Source of the DNA: Bog-257 sp963834135
Lineage (GTDB): Bacteria; Acidobacteriota; Terriglobia; Terriglobales; Acidobacteriaceae
NCBI GenBank assembly: GCA_963834135.1
Contig: CAWIAN010000007.1
Coordinates: 1-64,000, forward strand
Reading direction: 5' to 3'
DNA: 64,000 nt
Below, in pieces: positions 42,768 through 51,771 of this stretch (position 1 is its first letter; every line of letters begins with the position of its first letter). The notes beneath the pieces were generated by a model. It had not been told where the DNA came from, made no database searches, and was given only the letters and a program-made list of their open reading frames with translations. The translations under genes and the position numbers were made by a program.

Positions 42768-44174
42768 CTACAGCGACCGCAGGAAGTTCAACAGGTCCTG
42801 CTGGTCGGAAGCCGATAAATGGGTGTAATTGCTGACCACTCCATTCGCCTCGGAACTTGGATAGGTGCGATTGCCGTTGCTCCCGTGCGCCTGGATGGTC
42901 TGCACCAGATCGCTGGTGCGCCCATCGTGCAGGAAGAAGATCCGCTGGCCCAATCCCCACAGGGGTGCGGTTCGGAATTCGTCGCCGCCGGCGATTCCCT
43001 GACCAATATTGTCCGCGAGGTTCGGTCCCATGTGATGAAGCAGCAGATCGGAATACAGATTCGCTTGCACGTTACTGAGCGCGACCACCGAGGACTGTCC
43101 GGTCTGCATCGACTGCGTGTGGCACAGTGAGCAGCCGATCTGGCTGAACAACTGGCTGCCATGCTGGGTCGATGGAGAGCTTGGTCCGGGTTGGGGCTGG
43201 TCGAGGAAGCGCATGAACATGGTGAAGCGAATCAGGTCGCTGGGCAGCGCTGTGCCGTCGAGATCAAAATTCGTGCTGTCTTCCGGAACCGTGTTGAACT
43301 GGCAGCCTGCCGTCTGGTCCCGCTCGGTGTTGAACAACTCATTGGTTACGCCCATCTCGACGTTGTAGGCCTCACCAGAAAATATTTCGAGAGATTTGTT
43401 CTGCGCTTTCCATCCGAAGCGCGTGATGGTTCCGTCGTTGCCACTGGTGTTGGGACGTCCGGCGATACCAAGATTGTGCTTCTGCTGCTGATTAGCGCCC
43501 TCATTGGCCAGGATGGTCGCATCTGAGATCGCTTCGATCAATCCGCTGCCGAAGGTCGGCGTGGGAATGCGGAAGATTAAGTCTCCCAACGACGCGGCCC
43601 GAGCGAAATTGTCCTGCTGAATATTGCATCCGGCAGCGTCGGTACGGCCGGTGATAACGAATAGCGCGTGAACTCCGCCATCCACCTGTCCGCTAAAAGT
43701 GCGGGGGAAGCGGGCCTCGCGCACCGGACCGTTGCTGGTGATAAATGAGGGCACCTGATTCGCGGCCCCCTGGTCGGTAGCCGCAGCCACTTGAGGATTG
43801 ACCGTAGGGCTGGTGCCTCCGGCGGAAGGTTGAGCGTGGCATTGCGCGCAGCTTTCGGCATTGAACCTTGGTCCCAGACCGCTGCCGGTGTTGGCGATCG
43901 TGCCGGTCACCGATTCCGTCTCGTTGAAATTCGTCAGCCCCGCGCTGAAGAATGACAGTTGATTCGCAGTCAGTCCGGCGATGGGCGTGCCCGCTCCCGG
44001 CGGTCCACCGCGAACCCCGGGGTCGGATGCGTGCTGGTTGCTCAGGATCTGCTGAGCATCGCCGGGCGCTCCATGAAGTCCACCGACAAACATAAGAATC
44101 AGTGCGGGCAGCAAGAGACCAATCGAGTATGGCCGTCCACGCCGGATATTGCCTCGCAGGGATTTTAGAGACAT
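42768..44174 (-). CDS. Di-haem oxidoreductase (DUF1111/DHOR), periplasmic
   Basis: The 468-residue protein has an N-terminal hydrophobic export signal (about 18-38, IGLLLPALILMFVGGLHGAP) and two c-type haem sites: CAQCH near residue 105 (FNAESCAQCHAQPS) and CSLCH near 348 (QIGCSLCHTQSM). The arrangement, with LNFLRSL at the end and WGLGQRIFFLHDGRTSDLV, matches the di-haem oxidoreductase family (putative thiol oxidase/peroxidase related to MauG-like proteins). Its electron partner is unknown. An AraC-type gene lies 242 bp upstream on the same strand. Confidence 0.85.
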   Translation of the reverse strand: MSLKSLRGNIRRGRPYSIGLLLPALILMFVGGLHGAPGDAQQILSNQHASDPGVRGGPPGAGTPIAGLTANQLSFFSAGLTNFNETESVTGTIANTGSGLGPRFNAESCAQCHAQPSAGGTSPTVNPQVAAATDQGAANQVPSFITSNGPVREARFPRTFSGQVDGGVHALFVITGRTDAAGCNIQQDNFARAASLGDLIFRIPTPTFGSGLIEAISDATILANEGANQQQKHNLGIAGRPNTSGNDGTITRFGWKAQNKSLEIFSGEAYNVEMGVTNELFNTERDQTAGCQFNTVPEDSTNFDLDGTALPSDLIRFTMFMRFLDQPQPGPSSPSTQHGSQLFSQIGCSLCHTQSMQTGQSSVVALSNVQANLYSDLLLHHMGPNLADNIGQGIAGGDEFRTAPLWGLGQRIFFLHDGRTSDLVQTIQAHGSNGNRTYPSSEANGVVSNYTHLSASDQQDLLNFLRSL

Positions 44175-44416
44175 GAGCTCCTCCTCGGACTCGCACCACC
44201 AGTGCGGTCAGCGAAATTCTTGAAATTTCGTTCTTGCTTCCGAGTTGCAGAGACGAAGAGTTTCGACGCGTGGACGAAAGGCGGTTCAAGCACAGGCGCG
44301 AGCACGGCTGGTCCGCAGCGGTGCTGCGTAGCTAAATTGTGTTCTTCACTTTCGCGTTCTTGTGGCGGGAGTGAGGTGACTGTAGCAGCTTTTAAAATGC
44401 AGTCAATCGAATCCAG

Positions 44417-44818
44417 TTAGCCGAAACAGCTATCTTTCGGCTGATCGACTTCGTCGTCTCTGCCGCGAAGATCATTGGGCGCGCAGCCGAATTTTTTCCG
44501 GAAAGCCCGCACGAAGCTGGGCGCATGGCGATATCCCACAAGGTAAGATATCTCTTTTACGGGCGTGTCAGTCAGCCGCAGCAGTCGGGCAGCTTTTTCC
44601 AACCGCTGATCCGCCAGATAGCTGTATAAACTTCGTCCCACTTGACGCTTGAAGAGGTGAGCCAGCCTGGAGCTGCTGAGATGCGCTACTTGCGCCAGAG
44701 CTGCGAGAGTGGACGCGGGATCGGTTTCTATCGTCTGCAGAATCGATTCGATTCGATCATCACGAACGCCTGCATAAGTGCGGTCTTGCCGACCTGCAAA
44801 TTCCTCGTTCCCAAACAT
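44417..44818 (-). CDS. AraC-family transcriptional regulator
   Basis: The C-terminal 100 residues are the double helix-turn-helix of AraC proteins: TLAALAQVAHLSSSRLAHLF, KRQVGRSLYSYLADQRLEKA, and VKEISYLVGYRHAPSFVRAF followed by RKKFGCAPNDLR. Only a short N-terminal part precedes it (133 residues from ATG 44818, which has GGGGG before it), so there is no sensor domain, as in SoxS/MarA-like members. Longer starts at 44842 or 44932 are possible. It may control the adjacent di-haem gene; this is inferred from position. Confidence 0.8.
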   Translation of the reverse strand: MFGNEEFAGRQDRTYAGVRDDRIESILQTIETDPASTLAALAQVAHLSSSRLAHLFKRQVGRSLYSYLADQRLEKAARLLRLTDTPVKEISYLVGYRHAPSFVRAFRKKFGCAPNDLRGRDDEVDQPKDSCFG

Positions 44819-45156
44819 GGATCCCCCTTTCGGCGCCGACATCGCACCGTCGGAAGGAGGGCGTCTTTCCGGGTAGACGGTCTCCGGGCTGGTAATCGCC
44901 CCGGTCATTTGACCAAGGCAAGGGAACTGCATGTGCTACGTGTAACACTCGCGAGCTGACCTTGTTGCGGGGTGAAGACCTGAGGGTCAAGCCGGAAACG
45001 TCCTGAGTCGAAGATAGGTAGTAATCCGTAACAGAAGTGACCGAGGATACTTGGGGTCGAGAATTCCTTTCCACGCGGGCCTCTCGCTCGAGTGGGATTT
45101 TTATTTGGAGGGGCGGCTTCTCGAGGACGCGGACGTTGCGATGATCCGATCGCTAG
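44819..45156. other. Intergenic stretch upstream of the AraC gene
   Basis: No gene is supported. A loose GGGCG...CGCCC pairing with nested CCGG arms lies at about 44853-44897 and could fold in either strand, but it does not match any riboswitch I recognise. None of the three repeat families is present here. Confidence 0.4.
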
Positions 45157-45486
45157 TCAGCGTTCTGAAGTCTGGCCCGCCAGTATCGCTCTGCCTGGAA
45201 CCGTCTCGTAGGCAAAGCCCTGCAGCATGACGAATGTCTGCAGATGACCGTGATGATCCACGAATGCCGTTTCGACAACCTCAGCCCAACCGTAATAGAC
45301 CATCGAGCTTCCTTTCACTCGAAGCTTTAGTCCCAGATAGCGATTGGGCAGGTTGAGCCATTGACCTTGGTGTCCACGGCCACAGCTTCCCCAGTCCAGT
45401 TGCGCCAGACGACTTCCGCGGAAGCCGGCAGCATAAACGTCACAAATAGAACGGCGAAAACAACAAGGATGGATTGGATTAGTCAC
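45157..45486 (-). pseudogene. Small secreted protein with YETxPG-type C terminus, double frameshift
   Basis: The C-terminal frame gives LPNRYLGLKLRVKGSSMVYY and LQGFAYETVPGRAILAGQTS, a module I recall from the ends of acidobacterial surface proteins. Its own frame upstream is Cys-rich nonsense, while the next frame encodes a perfect signal peptide (ILVVFAVLFVTFMLPASAEV) followed by VWRNWTGEAVAVDTKVNG. GTG 45486 with GAGGGG upstream is a good start in the C-terminal frame. One extra base after five codons and one missing base near 45365 would explain everything and leave a protein of about 110 residues. Confidence 0.55.
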
Positions 45487-45622
45487 ACTGCGCCCCTCGC
45501 TATGAGCGGGCGCAATTGCCAGCTTTAGAGAGAGCTCCGATTGGAAGTCTGTGATGTCAGCAACAAATCCCACGAAAAGGGTGAATAATTTTCGTGGGAC
45601 TCTGTGCTGTTGATCATCAGTA

Positions 45623-45829
45623 TCATTTCGTCTCGATTAGCGTCTGTGCCGTCGACAGCATGACTGCGGCTTTGGCCTTCAGCTCCTTCAGTTCTGCCTC
45701 GGCGGTCAGCCAGTCTCCTTCCGCATGACCGCCTTTCGATCCGCGTTGTGTGTAAATTTCGTACGCGCGCTCTCGTATTGCCTGTTCGGAAATAGGAAAA
45801 GAACGACCGCTCTGACTGTTCGTATACAT
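45623..45829 (-). CDS. DUF2934 protein
   Basis: The 68-residue product contains ISEQAIRERAYEIYTQRGSK and GHAEGDWLTAEAELKEL, the DUF2934 signature, common in acidobacteria and other soil bacteria as short stand-alone proteins. The function is unknown. It precedes no obvious partner except a small zinc-ribbon gene transcribed in the same direction upstream. Confidence 0.8.
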   Translation of the reverse strand: MYTNSQSGRSFPISEQAIRERAYEIYTQRGSKGGHAEGDWLTAEAELKELKAKAAVMLSTAQTLIETK

Positions 45830-45885
45830 ACTGCTTACCTCATTTTGAATTTAGGTAAAGCTAGATGTGGGCGCGACGCCGCTCT

Positions 45886-46032
45886 CTAGGATTTCTGTGT
45901 CTCGCCTGGGTCGAGAGGTGTGTTCGATGTCTTGGTGTCCAGAGGAGCGTTGCAATGGGGACAAACCTCGGCATCGAGTTCGACGGCGCGATTGCAATTC
46001 ATACATAATCCTTTAGGCTCTGTGGGCATCAT
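45886..46032 (-). CDS. Small zinc-ribbon protein (48 residues)
   Basis: ATG at 46032 opens MMPTEPKGLCMNCNRAVELD, continues DAEVCPHCNAPLDTKTSN and ends at TAG 45886. Two CxxC knuckles (CMNC and CPHC, 12 residues apart) form a classic zinc ribbon. The product is too short for most gene finders, but its frame, composition and paired knuckles support a real gene. It lies 57 bp upstream of the DUF2934 gene on the same strand. A role as a small metal-binding accessory is plausible but unproven. Confidence 0.65.
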   Translation of the reverse strand: MMPTEPKGLCMNCNRAVELDAEVCPHCNAPLDTKTSNTPLDPGETQKS

Positions 46033-46116
46033 GCAAACTTAGATGCCGAGCCTTAGAAGGATTGGTTGCCGAATTCGACGAAACTTTACATGCGGCGTTC
46101 GTGTCTGCTCACCTCG

Positions 46117-46545
46117 TTATTGGTCGTAGCGCTTCCACCCGTTGGGGAGTTCCGCGCCACGGCAAATAAATAATGGGATCTTTTCCTTTCGGCACAAGGC
46201 TTTGACCTGCTCCAGGAAATTTTTCTCCTCATCCGAGTAGGCGTCAGGGTGAGTGACGACAATCCAGGCGCCGTTCGCCTGAACGTCACTGTTCTGCGCA
46301 CGATAGAAGTCGAGGAACTCCGCCGTCGTCTGAAACACGACCTGCTTTTGTCCCGGCTTCCAATCGCCAGCGTGGCTGACGACGAGTCCCCATTGCATCG
46401 GCCCCAGGTCCGCTGCGCCCTTCGGCAGCATGTGCATGGAGACACCTTTCGCCCGACTGGGGCTATTCTCTTGCGCCGACATCAACGACGAAAGCAACGT
46501 CACCACGCAAGCCGTAATCAGGAACACGATCTGTTTTCGTTTCAT
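46117..46545 (-). CDS. Secreted hypothetical protein
   Basis: From ATG 46545 the 142-residue product has a signal peptide (KQIVFLITACVVTLLSSLMS). The mature region begins QENSPSRAKGVSMHMLPKGA and has FQTTAEFLDFYRAQNSDVQA and EEKNFLEQVKALCRKEKIPL, an even alpha/beta pattern. No family is recognised. It is divergent from the MFS gene with about 140 bp between starts. Confidence 0.65.
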   Translation of the reverse strand: MKRKQIVFLITACVVTLLSSLMSAQENSPSRAKGVSMHMLPKGAADLGPMQWGLVVSHAGDWKPGQKQVVFQTTAEFLDFYRAQNSDVQANGAWIVVTHPDAYSDEEKNFLEQVKALCRKEKIPLFICRGAELPNGWKRYDQ

Positions 46546-46683
46546 CCGATTTTCCCCATCACTCTGCCAGGATGATAGCAAGCGACATTCTTCCGTATCT
46601 TTAGTTTCCCAACTCGGGGGATGTCCCTATCGCTTTGGCATAGTTTTTATGCGAAACTCGCGGACACGATCAAAGGACCAACC

Positions 46684-48126
46684 TTGGCCACTTCCAAACT
46701 ACAAATTCAGGAACCAGTTGACCAGCGTCTCAGCAAGGCGACCATTCTTGGCATGATCGCCATGGGCGTCGCCGTTCTGGTCGTTGCCAACGACTTCACT
46801 GCGCTTTCCGTGGCACTTCCCGCCATCGAGCGCGATCTCCACACCGACGTTACTACGGTGCAGTGGGTGATCAACGGATACGCCATGGTGTTCGGCGTGC
46901 TCATCGTGACCGGAGGACGCCTGGCCGACATGTTCGGACGTCGTCGCATCTTCGTCACCGGCGCTGCCATATTCGCCGGCTTCTCCCTCATCGGAGGCTT
47001 CGCGCCCAACGCCTGGACGCTCCTCGCCTGCCGCTTCCTCATGGGCATTGGCGGCGCCATGATGTGGCCGGCAATCCTCGGCATGACCTACGGCCTGCTG
47101 CCACGCGAGAAGGCCGGACTTGCCGGCGGCGTGATCCTGGGCGCTGCGGGATTCGGCAATGCCGTCGGCCCGCTGCTTGGCGGCCTGCTTACCGACACCA
47201 TCGGATGGCGATGGATCTTCTTCGTCAATCTCCCCGTCGCTGCCGCGGCAATTCTCATCACCATGATGGTCGTGCCCTGTGACGTGACCGACAAGAATCA
47301 CGGAGGCATCGACTACTCTGGCACGGCCGCGCTCTCCACCGGACTTCTGGCGCTTCTGCTGGCGCTCGACTGGGCGCTCAACTTGGGCTGGACCGCGCCG
47401 CTGATCGTCTTCCTGTTCGCGTTAGCCGCGGTCGCGCTCATCGGCTTCCTGTTCATCGAGCGACACGCGGGCGATCGCGCTCTGGTTCCCGCTAGCGTCA
47501 TGCAGAACCGAGCGTTTCTCGCCGCCGGTATCGCGACGCTGCTGGCTTCGGCCATCTTCTTCGCCGCGCTGCTCTACCTGCCGCAGTTCATGACCAAGGT
47601 GCTCGGCTTCAGCGCCATCGGCTCGGGAGCAGGACTGCTGCCCATGATGGGTACGTTCATGGTGACATCGTTCGTCGCCGGCCGGCTCTATCAAATGCTT
47701 GGACCGAAGCTCATCGTTACCCTGGGCGCACTGCTGCTGGGTGCGGGCATGATCCTTCTCTCCCGCATCACCGGTACCACAACGTATGACCAGCTCATCC
47801 TCGGGATGGTCGTGCTAGGCATCGGTGTCGGCCTGTTCTACTCGTCGATCACCACTGCGGCCATCACCGCTCTCGATCCCTCGCAGGCCAGCCTGGCAGG
47901 CGCAATCGTCTACATGTTTCAGATTGCCGGCGGATCGATCGGCGTCGGCTTCAACACCGCCATCGTCGTCTCCGGATCGACGATGCCCGCGGGAATTCAC
48001 GCGGCATTCCTCGTCGATGGCGCATTGGCGATCGCCAGCGCTGTGGTCGCGATCCTGTTCGTGGGAGGCGCAATCGACCTCGAGCGTCTCGAGAGTTTGC
48101 GGCATCACCACCGCGCGCACGCGTAA
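46684..48126 (+). CDS. MFS transporter, DHA2 (14-helix) drug-exporter type
   Basis: The roughly 480-residue protein has about 14 membrane segments, motif A as GGRLADMFGRRRIFVTGAAI, and motif C-like GAAGFGNAVGPLLGGLLTDT followed by WRWIFFVNLPV, all typical of the DHA2/EmrB-QacA group of proton-driven exporters. The substrate is unknown. TTG 46684, preceded by AAAGGA with good spacing, is preferred; ATG 46621 would add 21 residues. A family A hairpin pair follows. Confidence 0.85.
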   Translation: MATSKLQIQEPVDQRLSKATILGMIAMGVAVLVVANDFTALSVALPAIERDLHTDVTTVQWVINGYAMVFGVLIVTGGRLADMFGRRRIFVTGAAIFAGFSLIGGFAPNAWTLLACRFLMGIGGAMMWPAILGMTYGLLPREKAGLAGGVILGAAGFGNAVGPLLGGLLTDTIGWRWIFFVNLPVAAAAILITMMVVPCDVTDKNHGGIDYSGTAALSTGLLALLLALDWALNLGWTAPLIVFLFALAAVALIGFLFIERHAGDRALVPASVMQNRAFLAAGIATLLASAIFFAALLYLPQFMTKVLGFSAIGSGAGLLPMMGTFMVTSFVAGRLYQMLGPKLIVTLGALLLGAGMILLSRITGTTTYDQLILGMVVLGIGVGLFYSSITTAAITALDPSQASLAGAIVYMFQIAGGSIGVGFNTAIVVSGSTMPAGIHAAFLVDGALAIASAVVAILFVGGAIDLERLESLRHHHRAHA

Positions 48127-48131
48127 GAATC

Positions 48132-48242
48132 AGGGTGCCGGATCCTAGCCTTCTTTTGGCTAAGGTTGGATTCGTTGGACAGTACCTCATGACAGGGCTG
48201 CCCGCCCAGGTTAGTCCAACAGAGGACGGACCTGGGGCACCA
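48132..48242. repeat. Two opposed family A hairpins after the MFS gene
   Basis: Copy 1 (48132-48172, + orientation): GGGTGCCGGA, CCTAGCC, TTCTTTT, GGCTAAGG. Copy 2 (48203-48242, - orientation) read on the minus strand: GGTGCCCC, AGGTCCGTCC, TCTGTT, GGACTAACCT. They face each other, as do the pairs at 62.75-62.85 and 63.58-63.74 kb. Confidence 0.7.
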
Positions 48243-48337
48243 CGCCAAGCCCACGGCGATACAATGTCTGTCGTATCGGCGGGGGTGATCGGATCTTCGC
48301 GAAATAACAAGATTCGTGGCCGCTCCGCCGGAAGGGA

Positions 48338-50494
48338 ATGCGATTGACGAACCGGACCGCCGCGCGTAACACCGTGACCGATCCCGCAATCCCATTCACA
48401 CACCCTGCCGGCAGGATGACCATCGCCGCGGCGGAAGTCACGCTGGCCGCGGGCATGGTCGCGGTGTTCGTCTTCCTGACCTTCCGCAACCTCGGCCTGC
48501 ATCCGTCCGTCTTCAGCGATGAGTGGAGCTACAGTATGAGCTCCCGGCTCATGAAGCTGAGCTCAGCCTCGACTCCGCTCTATCTCTATTACTTTGTGTA
48601 CCGGGTCACCCGGCATTGTGGGATTGAGTTCCTGGAGTGCGCGCGCGTTCTCAACAATTTGTTTTTCGTTGCTGCCGCTCCGTTTATTTATGCGGTCGCC
48701 CGAAGGGTCACCAGTAAGCCGGTGGCCGTTGCGGTGGCGATGCTGTCGCTGATCGGCCCCATCAATACCTACACCGTCTATTTCATGCCGGAGGCAATGT
48801 ATTTCTTCGCCTTCTGGATCCTGACCTGGTTTGTGCTGGGCTTTCGGCAACTCACGCCGAGCCGTTACGGCTCGATTGCAGGCTTGCTGCTCGCCCTGCT
48901 GATGCTGATCAAGATCAACGCCATCTTTCTGCTGCCGGGCGTTGCCGCATTCGTGATCTATCGCTACGTTCGCGGTGGTTCGCCTGCAAAGTTTGCGTCC
49001 GCACTTAAAGCGCTCAGCTACATGGTGATCACGGCGGCGGCTATTCGACTGGGTGTTGGCTACCTTTGTGCGGGGACGGCAGGGCTCCATGTTCTGGGAG
49101 CAAGGTATGGATCGCTGGCTGATTCATCGCTGGCCTCAGCGCGCCTGTCGCAGATGACGAGCGCGATGTGGCAGGTCCTGCGAGGCCACGTCATGGGCCT
49201 GGCGATACTCTTCGGTGTGCCTCTGGCCGCGACCGTGGTGACGGCCTTCCAATCCGCCGACAAGGCCGATGATGAGGGTGAGCTGCAAGCGGTCGCGATC
49301 TACTCTTTAGCGCTGATCTTAGTTTTAATGGTCGTAGCAGCTTACTTCACTGCGTCGGTGATAGGCGAGGGGCCCTATGAATCCTTGGCCAGGCTGCATA
49401 TGCGCTACTACGATTTCCTCTTTCCCTTGTTTCTTGTCGTGGTCGCCGGGCAAGCCTCCAGGAAAAATGGACGACGCAATACTTATTTTGTTGGAATCTC
49501 CGTCGCAGTGTTGGTTGCATTCACCCTCTACGCATTGAAGTCGCTGCTTCGCCTCTACTCGCCCAGCATCGTCGATAGTCCTGAACTATACGGCGTTACG
49601 GCAGGCAGAACTGTATTTATCGTTACTACAATACTGGGGATAGCTTCCCTGATTGTCTGGGCGGTGAGTCAACGGCGAGGGGCTCAGCTATTTCTGTTCC
49701 TGTTCATGCCGGTGAGTGTGCTGTGCTCCGCGAGGGTCGATAATGCTTATCTCCGCGGAAGATTGAAGGCGGACGCTTACGATCGAGCCGGCGTGTTCGC
49801 ACGTGACGAACTGGAGAAAGATGAGCGCTCGAAGCTGGTGGTGGTGGGCTCGGAGTTGGCATCGCTGTATCGAGTGTTGTTTTACGTTGACGATCCGGAC
49901 GCCACTGAGCTCGTCATCGCTCCTGGCGCGCCGCTGGACCGCAACGCCATCCCGGGAGATCGCGAGTGGGTACTTCTGATGGGCGATCACGCGTTGCCGT
50001 CCAATGTGACGGAGCAGATTTCGGGCGATGGCTATGTACTGTTCCGGGTTCCGGCGAAGCCTGCGAATGGGCAGCCTACGTCCTTCGAGCGCACGATCGA
50101 TTTCACTCATCCCTTTCGCTTTGGCCTGGTGAAGCAGATCAGCGGGCTTTCCGTCGCGCAGCCCTTTGGACGCTGGTCTGACAGCCGCGCGGTGCAGATC
50201 GAGCTGTTCGTGCCACTGCCTCGTTGGTTCGATCTCTGCTTGACCGCGTACGCTTTCGGTCCCAATGTTCAGTTGCCCTTCGAGATTGGAATTGGCGATG
50301 AAGGCAAGGCCTTTCGCCTCTCGTCGACCCCAAGTGAAGTTTGTATTCCCTTCAACACCTCCGGGGGAGAAAGAGTCATTACGATCTCGGTGCCTCAGCC
50401 GACCTCGCCGAAGCAGCTGGGCATGGACAATGACGATCGCATGCTGGGAATCGCGCTAACGAAGATAAAAATCATTCCTCGCGAACCACGCTAA
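48338..50494 (+). CDS. GT-C-like polytopic membrane protein with soluble C-terminal domain
   Basis: The 718-residue protein has about 11-12 membrane segments between residues 28 and 480. An acidic pair in the first large loop (SVFSDEWSYSM) sits where GT-C glycosyltransferases keep their catalytic Asp/Glu. The soluble C-terminal part (about 500-718) ends with RVITISVPQPTSPKQLGMDN and DDRMLGIALTKIKII, a pattern I associate with the closing domain of some phosphoglycerol- or polysaccharide-modifying membrane proteins (DUF7024-like; tentative). Donor and acceptor are unknown. TTG 48344 with GGAAGGGA upstream is an alternative start. Confidence 0.7.
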   Translation: MRLTNRTAARNTVTDPAIPFTHPAGRMTIAAAEVTLAAGMVAVFVFLTFRNLGLHPSVFSDEWSYSMSSRLMKLSSASTPLYLYYFVYRVTRHCGIEFLECARVLNNLFFVAAAPFIYAVARRVTSKPVAVAVAMLSLIGPINTYTVYFMPEAMYFFAFWILTWFVLGFRQLTPSRYGSIAGLLLALLMLIKINAIFLLPGVAAFVIYRYVRGGSPAKFASALKALSYMVITAAAIRLGVGYLCAGTAGLHVLGARYGSLADSSLASARLSQMTSAMWQVLRGHVMGLAILFGVPLAATVVTAFQSADKADDEGELQAVAIYSLALILVLMVVAAYFTASVIGEGPYESLARLHMRYYDFLFPLFLVVVAGQASRKNGRRNTYFVGISVAVLVAFTLYALKSLLRLYSPSIVDSPELYGVTAGRTVFIVTTILGIASLIVWAVSQRRGAQLFLFLFMPVSVLCSARVDNAYLRGRLKADAYDRAGVFARDELEKDERSKLVVVGSELASLYRVLFYVDDPDATELVIAPGAPLDRNAIPGDREWVLLMGDHALPSNVTEQISGDGYVLFRVPAKPANGQPTSFERTIDFTHPFRFGLVKQISGLSVAQPFGRWSDSRAVQIELFVPLPRWFDLCLTAYAFGPNVQLPFEIGIGDEGKAFRLSSTPSEVCIPFNTSGGERVITISVPQPTSPKQLGMDNDDRMLGIALTKIKIIPREPR

Positions 50495-50538
50495 GCGCGC
50501 AGCCGCGGCCACCGCCGACTTTAGAACAGCAAGGAACA

Positions 50539-50564
50539 GGCCATCAAGATTCCTCCTGATGGCC
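50539..50564. terminator. Hairpin between convergent genes
   Basis: GGCCATCA, ten-base loop, TGATGGCC is a perfect 8-bp stem between the GT-C-like gene (ends 50494, +) and the propeller gene (ends 50590, -). T content afterwards is moderate (GTGGTGTTT), so it is a plausible bidirectional terminator. Confidence 0.65.
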
Positions 50565-50589
50565 CGTGGTGTTTGGCGAAGTGTAAGTT

Positions 50590-51771
50590 CTATTGAGCCG
50601 GCAGCACGGCCAGGCTAGCCGCATCGCTTACCGGCAAGGGCGATCCTGGCGCAGGGGTCAGCACTCCCGCAGTCGCGGTGAAGACATACATTCCCGAGCC
50701 GCTGATCGCGTATAGGTGACCGCTGCTGTCCCACTTCACGACATTGAAGGTCACATTGCTGTCGACGACGGAGCCGGCCGGCGCCAGCGTGCCTCCCGAC
50801 TGCAAGGCATACATCTGGATTCCCGCGTTGCCCGCCACGGCCAGATAGCTTCCGGTCGGATCGAAAGCCATACTCTCCTCGCCGGTAAAGGGCGTAGTAA
50901 CTTCCGAGTTCTGTACCAGGCCGAGCGTGCCGTCACTGTTCAGCGTGTAGACAGCCAGCAAGTACGGGCTGCCAGGGTTAGAGACATCCTGATAAGCCAC
51001 CACCACGTAGTTCATCGCCGAGACTGCAAGGTCTGCGGGACAATACATGGGATTGTTGTTACCCGGTGGAATTTGCGCCTGCGGATTGAAGGACGCCAGT
51101 GTGCCGTCGTTGTTGCGGGTGAAGCCGAACAGGTCCCAGCTGGCAAAATAACAACCGACACCGTAAGCGTGCAGGTTGTCGGGCGTGAACGCCAGGTAAC
51201 TGTGGTAGTCGACATTGATGCCAGTGGGGGATACGTAGGTTAGCGAGCCGTCGGAGTTGATCGTCCAGATGGTGTAAGCGTCATCATCGGCGCCGTCGTA
51301 ATTAATCTCGGCGGCATAGAGCGTGTGGCCGGTGAGGTCGACGGTCAGGGGCCCGACTGCCGAGTCTTGCGGCGTGATGTTGTGCGCCGTTCCGTCGACG
51401 GTGGAGGTCTGTGTTAGCCCACCGCTGGTGGCGCGCGTGTAGGTAACGATATTCGTGCCGTCGGTGGCGAAGACATATTGCGAAGTGACGGCCAGGTATC
51501 CGCTCGCGCCGGAGACGGAGGAGCCGGTGGAGAGCGAAACTCCTGAGTTGCCGATTACATATTGCATGACATAACCGCTGCCGTTACCGGAGACGCTGGA
51601 GCCGACGTACGCATACGCGGCAAGCCCCGCCGCCGGTGCGGCCTTCGGTGGCGCGACGGCCGGAGCGGCCTTGGTTTGAGCGGCGAGAGTTCCGCAGCCA
51701 ATGATCAGTGTGCAAGCCAGGAGAAACGAAGACACTCGCGAGCGAGAGTCACAACCGGGCAGAGAATACAT
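50590..51771 (-). CDS. Secreted beta-propeller protein (lactonase/YncE-like)
   Basis: From ATG 51771 the 393-residue product has a signal peptide (about 13-32, VSSFLLACTLIIGCGTLAAQ) and an Ala/Pro-rich linker. The remainder repeats blades such as YAYVGSSVSGNGSGYVMQYV, LLAVYTLNSDGTLGLVQNSE and GNAGIQMYALQSGGTLAPAG, the Y-x-L-x-x-D/G-GTL-x-P pattern of the lactonase-like seven-bladed propeller. No enzymatic activity is implied. The longer frame to 51948 lacks support. Confidence 0.75.
   Translation of the reverse strand: MYSLPGCDSRSRVSSFLLACTLIIGCGTLAAQTKAAPAVAPPKAAPAAGLAAYAYVGSSVSGNGSGYVMQYVIGNSGVSLSTGSSVSGASGYLAVTSQYVFATDGTNIVTYTRATSGGLTQTSTVDGTAHNITPQDSAVGPLTVDLTGHTLYAAEINYDGADDDAYTIWTINSDGSLTYVSPTGINVDYHSYLAFTPDNLHAYGVGCYFASWDLFGFTRNNDGTLASFNPQAQIPPGNNNPMYCPADLAVSAMNYVVVAYQDVSNPGSPYLLAVYTLNSDGTLGLVQNSEVTTPFTGEESMAFDPTGSYLAVAGNAGIQMYALQSGGTLAPAGSVVDSNVTFNVVKWDSSGHLYAISGSGMYVFTATAGVLTPAPGSPLPVSDAASLAVLPAQ

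Noticed and set aside
44853..44897. Possible c-di-GMP (GEMM) riboswitch before the AraC gene
   Set aside because: The conserved receptor and tetraloop sequences of GEMM are absent; only generic pairing is seen.
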